Source of the DNA: Pseudeuparius sepicola
Taxonomy: Eukaryota; Arthropoda; Insecta; Coleoptera; Anthribidae
Length of the DNA stretch: 64,000 bases
Reading direction: 5' to 3'
Assembly (NCBI GenBank): GCA_963920635.1
Contig: OY987306.1
Location: 10,744,001-10,808,000, forward strand
Below the pieces are notes generated by a model, which made no database searches, was not told the origin of the DNA, and was given only the letters and a program-made list of their open reading frames with translations. A program made the translations under genes and the position numbers. Numbering within the stretch: position 1 is the stretch's first letter; the number at the start of each line of letters is the position of its first letter. Shown here in pieces: positions 21,065-32,841 of this stretch.

Positions 21065-22170
21065 CCTATGACTGGTTGCGGGTTTTTATGGAAGGACCTA
21101 TACCTTATTGGATGCAAGCAGTATGAGGGAAATAATCTAAGTAAATTATTGTTATTACTACTTATTCATCGAGGTGTTACATTTTTTCTCACTCAAATTA
21201 TAATGTACACACTGATTACCCCTCGGATTACCCTTACATTCGCCACTGGTTTCACAATTAACAAATCTTTTAAAAGTGTCAAATACGATATATGGTTTCT
21301 TTCGAAGAATTTATAACGCACTTTTTTGGGAAATGGGAGCCTTTCGGGATTCGAGTAATACAGCCTGACAGGATGATCCGTATTATAGATTGATATTTGA
21401 TTCGATTCTTCGCACTTTATAAAACCAGGAAGCAAAAACACACATTTTACATTAAGCGATGAAGTAAAAATAAGTTTTTTAGCACTTCGCCGTTATCGAG
21501 GATAACCTCGGTATCTGGATCTGATTTCACCCAAGTTTATTCTTCCGAAGGGACAAATTTACATGAAATTTATCTTTAGGGTCGAAAAGGTTAAAATAAT
21601 ATTTACTGATCTGCGTATACACAAGAATATTTTACGCCCACAGATCCTCAATTTGTTTGTGTGCTTTGCAATACATAAATCTATCTGGCCCTCACTGGAG
21701 CCCAGTCATTGCGTTTTTTCTCTCAATTTTGTAGGGGTTGCTGCTTTATCCTATAATCTTCCCTATGTTATACTAATTTTTGGGAAGTTGGGCAAATGGA
21801 AACCAATGTTTCAGTCATGATGTAAAAAAACATAAAGCACACAGTGAGTGAGAGCCACTATAAAGAAAAATGCAAAGAAGAATTGCCGAAAATCAACCGA
21901 AGTACCCAAGTAATTCGACGCTGCTGCCACATATCATTATTCAATCTTATTGTTATGAATAAATAAGAGAAAATGTTGTGTTCGCATCGCCATTTACTTT
22001 ACATACGAAAATGTTGCTACCGCGGTAACACTACCAAATCGTAACGATGTCTACATAGCTATCGATTTTGACATTTTCGTTCTTTCTCCGTTTTTTTTTT
22101 ATAATATAATGTTTACTGGTCAGTACCCAGTCTTGCACTATCTACTAACGTAGTTGAGGAGCATAATGCA
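21065..22170. other. Unassigned intronic sequence
   Basis: I see no gene. Short open frames of 82-85 codons at 21068-21316 and 21563-21820 have no recognisable domain, start context or coding bias. Confidence 0.4.
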
Positions 22171-22177
22171 CATTTAC

Positions 22178-24050
22178 CTACTCCGTGGGTATTTTTGTGA
22201 AGGGAAGTTGCGTCTATGTGGAATCTCTTTATTGTATGCTACGAGTTGCGCTGTTTGGTTTTTATGACGTCAAAAATCCAAGACGGCCGCCATACAGGAC
22301 ATTTTTATGCATTCCATCAAGAGTAACTCCAGGGCTCATACGCAAAATGTGCATAGTCCCCAAAAGTACAACAGTGCCAAATTTCAGTTTAGCAGTTTGA
22401 TTATTTTGGGAGATGAATCCATAATTTAATTTCAAAAAATTGACATTATCTCTTAAACAAACAACATTTCTATTAAGGCATATTGGCTTCAGTCGTTACA
22501 TTTTGGCCCGAAATATGTGTAGTTGCTATTTGGACAATAATTATTAACGGGCACCCTTATGTATTCATTTAATTTTTTAATTTGGTTGTTCGCAACCAAA
22601 CTGATTAAAAGACAAATTTTTCGAGTTGCCTGGAAAGTTCATAAATTCTTAACAGTAAATGAACGAAACTTTGAAAATCTGGTGGGCCGACCAGTAAATT
22701 TAATTATTCCTTATATTCCTGGACTAATCACATAAAAATATATTACGATCGATGCTAGTTAAAACGAAACCATTTAATGAGGTACAAATACCACCATTTT
22801 ATATGCTTTTGCACCACCACTACTACTAGAACGAGCTCCTCGAGCATCAGTGAGTGTAATAATTTATTAAACTGATTTTCCAGTAGAGAATGGAAACCCG
22901 CCCGAAAACTGCCAACAAAACAAAATTTTTGGATCAGTGCAGTACCAAGTTTTATTATCAGAATATGCTTTCAAATAAAATAATAAATAACTGGCAACAC
23001 TGGACAACAGTAAACGGTGAACGGTGGTGCATGGCTGCGTGCGCCATGGCTTAGGAGATAGGGGATTCCCAGAGTCTCTTTTATGAATAGATTAGTACTA
23101 ATTTGTATTTGAAGATTTATTTATTATTTTTATGAAAGGTCTCGTCAGGACAGGCGAAGAATGTGTAGGAATAATCCGTAATAATGAGAAATCAACTAAG
23201 TAGAAAAGGTATAGGTATAAATGAGAGAAGGAATATTCAGCTATTATTATAATTAATATTTAATATTTTTAAAGTTTTAATGTTAAACTTGTTCAACTTA
23301 AATCTGTTTCAGTTTTTTTATTAAAATCCATTTAAAAATGGTAGGTTTTTTTAAACCTTAAAGCTATTTAAACTTCAACAGCCACTGGTCTAACCCCTCC
23401 AGGGTCGGCTCTATAGGCGGGTGCGAACGGTGCGGAGTACGCGGCCTGCGTTTTGACTGGCTCCGCGCCTCCGAGTCCCGTGTACAGGGTAATCCAGTCT
23501 ACCGACTGGATAACCGTATTTAAAAGGGCGGGGCCGAAACCATTTCAGAATTTGAAAATATTCACTGCAGCTGGAAAATCTGAAGATATCGGGATTTCCT
23601 AAGACTAATACGAGTATTAAGTAATTTTCCTTAATATTTTTAAAAAATTTCGCCTGCGGCGCATTTTACAAAATTATTTTAAATGCACTTGTTTGAAAGA
23701 AATTCACAAAAATTGACCCTCCACGCCCGAAATTAATTCTTATAGGTATATGTCACTGAAGTGATCTAAACTCATCGCCCCGGACTATTTTTTTAAAAAG
23801 TGACATGCAAAAAATATACTATTCTAGTCTCGTATCAATTTTCAAAAATTTGTTCTTAATGGATTAAATAATTCCTTGCCGGGGCCCCGCACATTCATCC
23901 GGCACCCAGCCCCACAAAAGCTTGAGCCGATCCTGAACCCCCCCCCCCCAATTATCGCTAGATACGGCCCTGCCCGGTACTATACCATTACGTAGCAAAC
24001 AATAAAGAGTTTCCACATAGGCACAACTTCCCTTCACAAAAGGTCCCACG
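22178..24050. repeat. Inverted repeat pair around a hAT-like end
   Basis: CCGTGGG, then TTTTGTGAAGGGAAGTTG and CTATGTGGAA, at 22178-22250 recurs in inverse at 23984-24050. Between them, 23406-23972 begins CAGGGTCGGCTCTA and ends, on the other strand, GCAGGGCCGTATCTAGCG, as in a hAT-type element, with a C-run before the right end. A half copy of the 27.5-kb foldback lies at 22565-22680. No gene is seen. Confidence 0.5.
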
Positions 24051-24499
24051 GAATACATTATGCCCTTGTATACTAAACGCAATAGCGCAATCTAGCGACA
24101 GAATCAGCAGCGACAGCAGCAACGCCTGTGGCATTGTGGATTCGCAGTTTTATACTGTAAGAGGCATTTTTACAGATTTCGTATACTATACTCTTGTTGT
24201 GGTGCGATTTTTGGCATTTTCTGCTTAGTTTTGTGTTTTGTTTCCTACTGCAGTCCATCGCAGAAATTTGCATCAGCCGAGGAAAACCAAGCAGAGATCC
24301 CTACGCACCCCAATAATTATTGGTCAATGTCGATAACAAAAGAAGAATAATGTATTTATCATAACAAAATTATTGTTTCCCAAAAAATGTAAATACTCAA
24401 AAAAATATTTCAACGTATTTGAGATTTCAGGGAAAAATTTGAAAAAATATGGAAAGAAAAGGACAACAAAAACTAAACAAATACTCAAATTCCTGATAA

Positions 24500-25087
24500 C
24501 GTCAAAAAAAATAATTAAGAATTAGAGCCAAAATTTAGTTTACCACCCAGCTTAAAAAACATCAAAATTAAAAAACATCTTGCAGATCTGGAATAAGTTA
24601 TTTATAAATTTAATGATTTTAAAAAGAATGTATACAGAGCTCAATTCACTATCATAATAACAAATTTATCATCAAAATAAATCAAATAAACATTTTTTGA
24701 TTACGTATTTAAAAAAAACATTAGAATTTATAAAGGAAAATCCAGATTTAATAATAACTAAAAGGGATTGGTAATGTAACAGTTAAATCAAAAAAGGAGA
24801 CGATGTAAACAGAAGTCAAGAGGCTTTAAATGATAAAAAGGTATATATCGAACTTAAAAAAGAACCTACAAACATTTTTACAACAAAAATCAACTTTAAA
24901 AAAATAAAAAAAGATTAATGATATAACAACTCAATCTCTTATGATTTATAACTCGATAGCACCTCGTTTTTATACTTTACCTAAAATACACAAACCATCT
25001 TTGTCAATGAGGGCTATAACATCTTCAATTATTAAATGTCCCAGCAGTAAAATATGTGATTTTATTACAAAAATTTTAAATAATGCA
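24500..25087 (+). pseudogene. Penelope-like element fragment (reverse transcriptase N-terminal part)
   Basis: Broken frames encode LEPKFSLPPSLKNIKIK, then TLEFIKENPDLIITK, GNVTVKSKKGDDVNRSQEAL, NDKKVYIELKKEPTNIF, and finally SIAPRFYTLPKIHKPSLSMR followed by AITSSI and DFITKILNNAY. The (A)PR-x-Y-x-LPKIHKP-x4-RPI-S-I block is diagnostic of Penelope-like reverse transcriptases, upstream of the catalytic Asp motifs. There are several stops and shifts. The fragment ends exactly where the long-TIR element at 25090 begins, and I could not find its continuation beyond 26 kb. Confidence 0.85.
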
Positions 25088-25089
25088 TA

Positions 25090-25787
25090 CAGGGTGAGTT
25101 TTTTTTATGATCAGTAGGCCCAATTTAATGCACCTTGTGGATTTTTGAAAAAAGTCATGGGTTACTAGATATTTTGAAAAAAAAAACGAAATTTTGACGA
25201 TTTATTCTAATCCGTCTAGCTTCGTTGTTTCTGATTTTAGATAAAAAGTGTAAATATACAAAACTTGGAGGTAATTGTGTCCCCAATGCGGCTATCTTGT
25301 CGTACATGCCGTGACAGCTGCCATTTTTGAGCTATGACACAAAATTGTGTTTTTTTTAATGAAAATCATAGTTGGCCATGGTTTCAAAAAATCAGGCATT
25401 TTTTTTAGAGCTTTCCAACGATATAATACCCGATATGGTTATTAGGAAAGTTACCGAAATAACTATATGATTTCCATTTAAAAAAAACACAAGTTTGTGT
25501 CATATCTCGAAAATGGCAGCTGTCACGGAAAGTGAGACATGATAACCGAATTGGGGACACAGTTCCCTCCAACTTTTGTATTTACACTTTTTGTCTAAAA
25601 TCAGAAACAACGAAGCTAGACGGATTAGAATAAATCGTCAAAATTTCGTTTTTTCAAAATATATCTAGTAGATAAGCCATGACTTTCTTCAAAAATCCGC
25701 AAGATGCATTAAATTGGGCCTACAAAACTGCAATTCTTTCTCCATTTAACCTTCCTTCTATCTCCGCTAGTTTCCGAGATCCCCATA
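25090..25787. mobile_element. Long-TIR CAGGGTG element, right end lost
   Basis: It starts after TA with CAGGGTGAGTTTTTTTT. The arms of about 330 bases are inverted around 25435, with matching GACGATTTATTCTAATCCG and CATTAAATTGGGCCTAC. The last few bases of the right end are missing. A second partial arm of the same family (25788-26010) follows directly, so this is probably a rearranged pair. Confidence 0.8.
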
Positions 25788-26019
25788 AAAAACGAAATTT
25801 TGGCGATTTATCCTAACCCATCTAGCTGCTTTTAGATAAAAAGTGTAAATACCAAATTCGGAGGGAATTGTGTATCTAATGCGGTTATCATGTCCTACTT
25901 TCCATAACAGCTGTCATTTTCGAGATATGACACAAACTTGTGTTTTTTTTAAATCGAAACCATATTTATTTCCGTTATTTTTCCGAATAACCATATCGAG
26001 TATTGTAGTATGTTTATAA

Positions 26020-26920
26020 AGTAGTAATAATACATTATAAGAATAGTCTGTACTTAAATCTTGTATATCTGTTCTTTTATTGATGGACAATTATCTTTAT
26101 TAATTTCAACCATATACCTATTGTAAAATTTGCAAAATCAACCTCTAGACACCCAAGCTACTTTTTTTTCTATATCTTCGAGAAATAGGAGAAATCCACC
26201 AAAATTGTTCAATTTTAGACACCCTGTACTATTTCCGTCAGAGAAATAAAATTTGAAAATTTGATGCAATAAATTATATATTAAATTAGGCTGTTTGTTA
26301 TTTTCTCACGACCTTCCAATTTTACTTATATCTGGGATACCATCAGTACCTTTTGAAACGACACTTTTGGAAAATTTTTTGAACGAAAGGCGTTTCCTTA
26401 GGTTATCTCGACCTCCCGAGCAACTTTTCTAATAAGTTTTGTTGCCAGTCGCCATTTTCTACTATATATTTAATGTTGTACCTATAGATATTATATTCTG
26501 TGTTTATAGGGCATTTTTAAAATATGAACTAGTTTCCAATATTTAATGGAAATTTAGTATGGAGGCGTCCTACGTTATAATTTGACCTGTGTTTCAGTGA
26601 TATTCAGAATTCAGATATATTATTGATATTGAACTCAATGCAAAACAATACGAACCGCCACATACAAAAATGATGGATGGTTGAAATTTACCTGAAAATG
26701 AATTATTTATACACCAGAGCAACGCAACGTTGAAACTATTAATGTTTTCCATAAAAGTCAACTGCCGCCACTTCTGTGATGGATAAGTATTGATAATATT
26801 AGACCAAAACAAAATTATTGTAGGAAAAGTTTTATACAAAAATATGAAAAATATTTTTACAGCATTTTTGACAGAAGGGTATCGCTAACAAAAATGAAGT
26901 GTTTTATTATTGATATACTT
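26020..26920. other. Unassigned intronic sequence
   Basis: I see no gene. The stretch includes the 3' splice-distal part of the Nmdar2 intron and scattered simple AT repeats. Confidence 0.45.
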
Positions 26921-26923
26921 TAC

Positions 26924-27091
26924 CCGAGTTGTCGGCGTTCCAAGCTATGACCGGGATACCCAGATAACCAGCTAGCTGTAGAAAATACTGAGCAGATGCG
27001 GTACTCCGACCATACTGCTCGTAGTTCATAAGGTACAAAATGGCAGACACATTATACGACAGGAACTCTTTGCACAGATCGTGTAGAATAG
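26924..27091 (-). CDS. Nmdar2: NMDA receptor subunit 2, N-terminal-domain exon
   Basis: The 168-bp exon has an acceptor TTGTTTCAG and a donor TCGG|GTAAAG. It encodes [20 protein letters not shown], then [20 protein letters not shown] and [15 protein letters not shown]. The [18 protein letters not shown] stretch is highly characteristic of the amino-terminal (LIVBP-like) domain of insect NMDA receptor 2. The exon ends with one base of a Gly codon, completed by GT at the start of the exon at 15298, so reading runs [15 protein letters not shown]. It opens with the last two bases of a codon, matching the phase of the candidate exon at 36038. Flanking intronic DNA is dense with foldback elements. 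Confidence 0.93.
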
Positions 27092-27166
27092 CTGAAACAA
27101 TAAAATAATATTATGTGATACCCGATGACTTGCAAAATAATTTAGATATAAATATAATGATTACAT

Positions 27167-27518
27167 AAGTTTTATTCTAGGATACTTCAACAGGTGATAG
27201 AAAGTATACAATTTTCTCTTGAAAAATGGAAAAATCCAATATGGCGTTCGCAAAAAAAATAGTTGAACGTCATTTCTTTGTAACGAAAGTTAAAACTTTC
27301 AACTTTTTCGAATATTTTATAAACGAAAAGATATGGACCACTCAAAATTCCGTAACTTTGCTGGAATTTAACCGACTTTGTATTTATTAAGACAGCTAAC
27401 CGAGATCCCCACGGTTAGGTTCGAAGTTCAGGCAAATAAACTTAACTAACATTTTAAAAAATAGTCTTTATTCATATCGTTTTCTATGACCTGTTGAAAT
27501 CTCCCAGAACAAAACTGA
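27167..27518. mobile_element. Small TIR element
   Basis: The left end AAGTTTTATTCTAGGATAC plus TTCAACAGGTGATAGAAA matches in inverse the right end TTTCTATGACCTGTTGAA plus CAGAACAAAACTGAATT. It belongs to the same family as 47780-48612 by its ends. The middle carries an arm-like piece ending GAGATCCCCA, typical of the long-TIR group. Confidence 0.65.
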
Positions 27519-27521
27519 ATT

Positions 27522-27870
27522 ATCCATTTAATTTTTAATTGGGTTTTTCGCCACCAAACTGATCGAAAGACAACTTTTTCAAGATGCCTGGAAAATTCAT
27601 AAATTCTTAACACTGAATGAACGAAACTTTAAACGTGTAACTTCAACAAATTTGTTTTCTTAGCTTTCGGAGAATAAATCTTCCCTTTTTCTCAAAGATC
27701 ATGCCACGTCCGAAAGCTCAGAAAACAAATTTGTTGAAGTTATTTTTTGAGTTACACGTTTAAAGTTTCGTTCATTCAGTGTTAAGAATTTATGAATTTT
27801 CCAGGCATCTTGAAAAAGTTGTCTTTCGATCAGTTTGGTGGCGAAAAACCCAATTAAAAATTAAATGGAT
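27522..27870. mobile_element. Near-perfect foldback element
   Basis: Arms of about 145 bases are almost exact inverses, from ATCCATTTAATTTTTAATTG at the left to CAATTAAAAATTAAATGGAT at the right, around a loop of about 45 bases near 27690. A diverged single arm occurs at 22565-22680. The low divergence between arms implies recent formation or correction. Confidence 0.85.
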
Positions 27871-28239
27871 CTGTTTGCGCCTCAAATAAATTTTAGAAAA
27901 TATCTAAAACTGAATTATTCTCTATATTATGCACCTAAGCAAAAAACTGTGTGTTCAAAAAACATTCTACAGCCTCCTAGGGCTGAGAGAATGTCTAAAA
28001 ATAAGAGGGGCCAAAAAGGCATAACGAAAAAGATACAGGCTGCCAAAATTTAAATTACATATTATATTTTTACGAGCTTTTATTTAACTTTCTGTATAGG
28101 TGGGTGTGTGTGTTTGGGTGTGTACTAAAATCTTGCAACGGAATTTTAAACCACTTTCTTCCACCCAACCGATTGAGCTGAAATTTTTCACAAAATTTTG
28201 GTTCTGGTGACAATGCAATCTAATATACTCAGTATTATG

Positions 28240-28545
28240 ATTCTTTCAAAACGGCCGCCACTCCAAGATGGCGGATTACCTATTTTTTTTCACAACCTCC
28301 TTGACATAGGTATCAAATGAATGTGTTTGACGGGTGAAAACGATATGTTAAATCCAATATGGCGGCCACCCCAAGATGGCGGATTACCTCTTTCTTCACA
28401 ACCTACTTGACATGGGTATCAAACGGAAGAGTTTGACGTGAACAAAATGATAAGGTAAGTGACGTCACATTAAATCCAACATAATGGATGCCCCAAGATG
28501 GCTGACTAACTTTCTTTACCACCCACCTGACACGGGAATCAAAGC
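28240..28545. repeat. Degenerate tandem repeat with CAAGATGGCGG cores
   Basis: Three units share CCAAGATGGCGGATTACC (third copy CCAAGATGGCTGACTAAC), then TTTCTT(T)ACAACC, TTGACAT-GGTATCAAA and GTTTGACG. A related single unit is at 35400-35585, with the same leading block, CCGATTGAGCTGAAATTT. The core is the kind of sequence bound by YY1/Pho proteins; any binding here is only inferred. Confidence 0.7.
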
Positions 28546-28599
28546 AGAAAATTAAATAAAAAATAAAAAAACCTTTTATTTAAGCCATATTATGCTAAA

Positions 28600-28880
28600 A
28601 CGAATAAAATAAGTTTAGGTTTTCGTTAAGATAATTCAATTCCAAATAATTGCGACCAAGTTTTTGTAAATCAAAAAGCTTGTCGCGTGAATTGTAAATA
28701 AAAAATACTTACTTCGGCAAGTAGCTACTTGCTTATCGATCAATGTCCAATGTCCAATAAAATTAATTAGTACTTACTACTATTAACATTTCACGCGCGA
28801 CAAGCTTTTTGATTTACAAAAACTTTTCGCAATTTGGCTTTGGATTATCTTAACGAAAACTTAAACTTATTTTTTGCACC
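28600..28880. repeat. Inverted-repeat (MITE-like) element
   Basis: AAGTTTAGGTTTTCGTTAAG, then TTTTTGTAAATCAAAAAGC, at the left matches GCTTTTTGATTTACAAAAAC, then CTTAACGAAAACTTAAACTT, at the right. The arms are about 90 bases long with an AT-rich centre. Confidence 0.75.
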
Positions 28881-29182
28881 ACAGGGACTAATGTGATCAC
28901 TTTAATCCCTTTTTTGCGTGACTAAAGTGCATCATTTACATTTTAGTCCAAAGGGAGTAAAAAAATACTAGTCCCTTGGGATTAAAAGTATAAAAAACAA
29001 TATAAATTATGACCAACTATGTAGTTTATTCAATAACAATAACTAAATGAACAGTGACGAAACGCAGTAGATAAACAAATTAAGATTCTACGGAAAATTC
29101 TAAACACATCTGAAGAATGTAATTTTTTTAAAAAATAGTAGATTCTGAGCTATATGTATATGAACAGTTGAAAATGGGCATT

Positions 29183-29450
29183 TTGACTACTGTTCACCGT
29201 TGTAGCGACAAAACTGGATGAGATAGAACAAAATGAATTTCACATTCCTATCTTAACTGTTCAAGAGCTGTCCGGTGGTACAACTCATGGTTGGTACCAA
29301 TATGTGCCAACTTTCGGTACGAATTTTTGCACCTTGGTACCATTTTGGTACCAGCACCATTAGGTAGCCCTTGAAAAGATAGTAATGTGGAAATTAATTT
29401 TAATTTATCTCGAACAGTTTCATGGCTACAACGGTGCAAAGTAGTAATTA
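29183..29450. mobile_element. MITE-like inverted repeat
   Basis: TTGACTACTGTTCACCGTTG, then AGATAGAACAAAATGAATTT, matches in inverse AATTTATCTCGAACAGTTTC, then CAACGGTGCAAAGTAGTAA. The centre contains repeated GGTACCAA motifs. Confidence 0.7.
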
Positions 29451-29736
29451 ATGTCGTATAAGGTATATGTTTCTTTTTACATAATGTCTTGTGCATTTTT
29501 AAATTTTAGTTCCTGCGGTTTCCTGTATGTTTACGAAATATTGGAGACCCCCCCCTTAACTTTCTTATTTTTGACCAGAGGAAAAAGTGTTTTATATGAA
29601 AGTTTTAGAAAATTTTCTCAACTTTTCAATGCCGTTTTCAGAAAGAAAATTGAAAGTCGCGTTTTTTAAGATAGAGACCTAACTTGTGTTTTTTTAAATG
29701 GAACACCCTGAATGTTATCGAATTTTTAGATTCTAC

Positions 29737-29771
29737 CATTGAGTAAAGGAATAATTATTCCTTTACTCAAT
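29737..29771. mobile_element. 35-base mini-insertion, a perfect palindrome with 8-bp target duplication
   Basis: The 34 bases from 29738 are ATTGAGTAAAGGAATAA followed by its exact inverse. GATTCTAC flanks both sides (29729-29736, 29772-29779). The uninterrupted site is seen in the opposite arm near 30805-30812, with a single GATTCTAC. The arm sequence resembles the end of the MITE at 32523 (AGTTGAGTGAGGAATAATA). Confidence 0.9.
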
Positions 29772-30258
29772 GATTCTACGCTTCATTCCGATTACAACGA
29801 TGTATATATTTAATATGTTTTATATAACTTTTGTCATAGAAAATTGCATTTTAATACAGGATTAGACAAAAACTAAGGTGGCCATGAAACTAGAACTAAC
29901 ACATTTAAGAATATTTTTGATTTGTTCCACGAGAAAAATCATAAAAACACAACAGAAAAGCATATAAATTTTACTACACAAACAAAATATAATATATTAT
30001 AACAAAGTATAACAATAACAATATTTTTCATAAGAACTGTTCGAATTGTAATCCGTTCGCTTGGAGGCATGAGCGATATCTCTTTTTCAAATTATTAATA
30101 CTGGTTAATATTATATCTTGATTGTTATTTAAAAAATGTATCCGTTGTTACAAAGGTCCGAATGAAAATATAGAAGAACTGCAAGGGAAAATTGTCGAAC
30201 GGATACATTTTTTAAATAACAATCAATCGAGATATAATATTAACAAGTATTAATAATT

Positions 30259-30517
30259 GAAGACCTCGGTGCAAAAACCGGACAAGTCCACTTTTGGGTA
30301 AAATTGACTTTTTCCACTACATTTATGTATTAAAATATCGCCGATCGATTGGTGCAAGAATCAGCCAAGTCCAAAGCAGAATAACGTTGATATATAGCTT
30401 TAGGACTTGACCGCTCGCATTCTTGGGTGCAAGAACCAGACAAGTCCGGGAGTTTCTTTTTCATTTTCCCAAAACTTATAAACTATGGACTTGTCCGGTT
30501 TTTGCACCGAGGTCTTC
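30259..30517. mobile_element. MITE with GAAGACCTCGG ends
   Basis: The left end is GAAGACCTCGGTGCAAAAAC and the right end its inverse, GTTTTTGCACCGAGGTCTTC, flanked by AATT on both sides. The inside repeats GTGCAAGAA-CAG-CAAGTCC at least twice, so the terminal motif recurs subterminally. Confidence 0.8.
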
Positions 30518-31037
30518 AATTTGAAAAAGGGATATAGCTCATGCCTCCAAGTGAAAGGACGATATGAAAAATGTTGTTATTGTTATACTTTTGTTATATA
30601 TTTTGTTTGTGTAGTAAAATTTGTATGCTTTTCTGTTGTATTTTTATGATTTTTCTCGTGGAACAAATCAAAAATATTCTTAAATGTGTTAGTTCTAGTT
30701 TCATGGCCACCTTAGTTTTTGTGTAATCCTGTATTCAAATGCAATTTTCTATGACAAAAGTTATATAAAACATATTAAATATATACATCGTTGTAATCGG
30801 AATGAAGCGTAGAATCTAAAAATTCAATAACATTCAGGGTGTTCCATTTAAAAAAAACACAAGTTAGGTCTCTATCTTAAAAACGCGACTTTCAATTTTC
30901 TTTCTGACAACGGCGTTGAAAAGTTGAAAAATTTTCTAAAACTTTCATATAAAACACTTTTTCCTCTGGTCAAAACTAAGAAAGTTAAGGGGGTCTCCAA
31001 TATTTCGTGAACACCCTGTGCCACAAGACTAAAATGA

Positions 31038-31110
31038 CTCTTAACCCCTCGAGTGATTGTTGGCCTCGCTTACGCTCGGGCAACAATATTCACTCTTGGG
31101 ATTAAAAGAG
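31038..31110. repeat. Capped hairpin
   Basis: CTCTTAACCCCTCGAGTGA and TTGTTG pair with CAACAA and TCACTCTTGGGATTAAAAGAG. The cap is GCCTCGCTTACGCTCGGGC. Confidence 0.8.
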
Positions 31111-32019
31111 CAGTTTAGTTCCTTGGTACATAATAGATATACTATAGGTATTATTCGATTTAGTATACATGGATTATATAAAAGCTTGTTTTTAAGAATG
31201 TTTTTTATTTTATTTCAACTACTTTTGAACGAATCGAAATATTTGCGCGAAATTTGGTAACTGGGATTTTCTAAAATAAAATTTGTGTAAATGTGTAAAA
31301 TTTGTGTAAATGTAAATTTTGACGTCCTTTATATTTTTAGGAATAAGTTTTTGAACCCACCTCTACATTATGTCCGCGATTGGAGATTAGAAGAGGTGAA
31401 AAGCAGTCATTCTTGATAAAAGTTCTAACTTGTTTAGAAAATATATACGTTGTTGTACAGGATGGGTAAAAAATAAACAATAACAAAATACTTAAAATAA
31501 CATTTCTGTATTTGTTACCGTCCCTGTATGTACAAGAAAATTGACGTTTCCTGTTGTGAATCGTATTTTCTGAACAAGCAAGAACTTTAATAAAGAATGC
31601 CTTTTTTCGTATCTTTCACTTTTTGGTCCATTTCACCTCTTGTAAACTCCATCCACGGACATACTCTATATGAACTTTCCGTCTTAGTTTTCGATGTTTT
31701 ATCAGCTCTAGAAGCCTGTACACTGTTCTTTCAAACACTCTGTAGATTTATTCGAAGCGTGTGCTACCAAAAATGGCAGATACACGATATATAGTCGCGA
31801 GGTAATTTCCATTGCCGACCATTGTGACGCAGGGATCATCGTTCGTGATATCGACTATAAAAAACGGAGAGAAATGAGCGATTTTCGATTAGTCCAATTT
31901 CCTCTAACTATGTGTGTGAGAGATCCGTGCTTGGTTGATTGCTGGCAATTACGATATTGAAAACAGGGTAGCCATTGCGTTATGAGAAATACCAGGAATA
32001 TAAAAAAATAGTTTAGTTA
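31111..32019. other. Unassigned intronic sequence
   Basis: No gene, RNA or structured repeat is recognised. There are short open frames only. Confidence 0.4.
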
Positions 32020-32522
32020 TACAGGGTGAGTTTTTTTCGATGCCCACTATGGGGATCTTGGAAACTAGCAGAGCTAGAACAAAGGTTAAATGGGGAAATA
32101 ATTGCGGTTTTGAATGCTTAATCTAATGCCCTTTTTGGATTTTTAAAAAAGTTCATGGCTCACTAGATATTTTGAAAAGAGTGATTTTTTGCTATTTCAT
32201 CAGATCTCTGTAGCTCCGTTATTTCTGATAATACAGAAAAACTGTAGAGACAAAAATTTTACACAATTTTGCGGTTAATAAGATAATCTGATCAAATTTT
32301 TTATGTTGATTGTGGTTTTTGAGATATGACATAAACTTGTGTTTTTTAAATGTAAATCATAGTTGCCTGTGGCCTTATCAAATCGGCCATTTTTTGAGCT
32401 TTCCAAAAATATAATACTCGGCATAGTTATTATAAAAAATAAAATAGTTATGGCTAATTTTCTGATTTTTTTTTAAATTTTCACATAGTCAGCCATGGAA
32501 TATTTCCATAATTACGTTCTAC

Positions 32523-32841
32523 AGTTGAGTGAGGAATAATAAGAGGCGCAACCTTACGGGGCGCAGCGAGGCCGAAAACGCGGCCAGAAAAGCGTCCGAG
32601 ATAAAATGCGTCCGAGACAAAAAAAATACATATCCTTCCAGTAAAATAAAAAATAAATAAAATTGTATCGTTAGCCCGTTGTAGAGGGATCGGTGTTCTC
32701 GAAAACATAAGCATGTTGTAAAAATCAGTGGTCGCTAGGCGACTATAGGGAATGGGGGCAACGGGGGTTCAGGGTAAGCACACGAAAACCGGTCACGCAA
32801 TTTTATATGGGCGTTGCGCCTCTTATTATTCCTCATTCAAC
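32523..32841. mobile_element. 319-bp hAT-like MITE
   Basis: The terminal repeats GTTGAGTGAGGAATAATAAG and CTTATTATTCCTCATTCAAC extend to GAGGCGCAAC/GTTGCGCCTC, with one mismatch over 29 bases. The flanks CGTTCTAC and GGTTCTAC fit an 8-bp target duplication with one change. The interior is unrelated to any gene and has a GC-rich left part (GGGGCGCAGCGAGGCCG). Confidence 0.85.

Larger units (their letters stand above)
29522..31018. mobile_element. Long foldback of the CAGGGTG group with nested insertions
   Basis: The right end on the other strand reads CAGGGTGTTCACGAAATATT, and the left end is a diverged match (CCTGTATGTTTACGAAATATT). The arms of about 570 bases are inverted. They differ by two insertions: a 35-base palindrome in the left arm at 29737-29771 and a 259-bp MITE in the centre at 30259-30517. 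A second internal foldback (30092-30255) lies at the middle. No transposase is seen. Confidence 0.8.
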
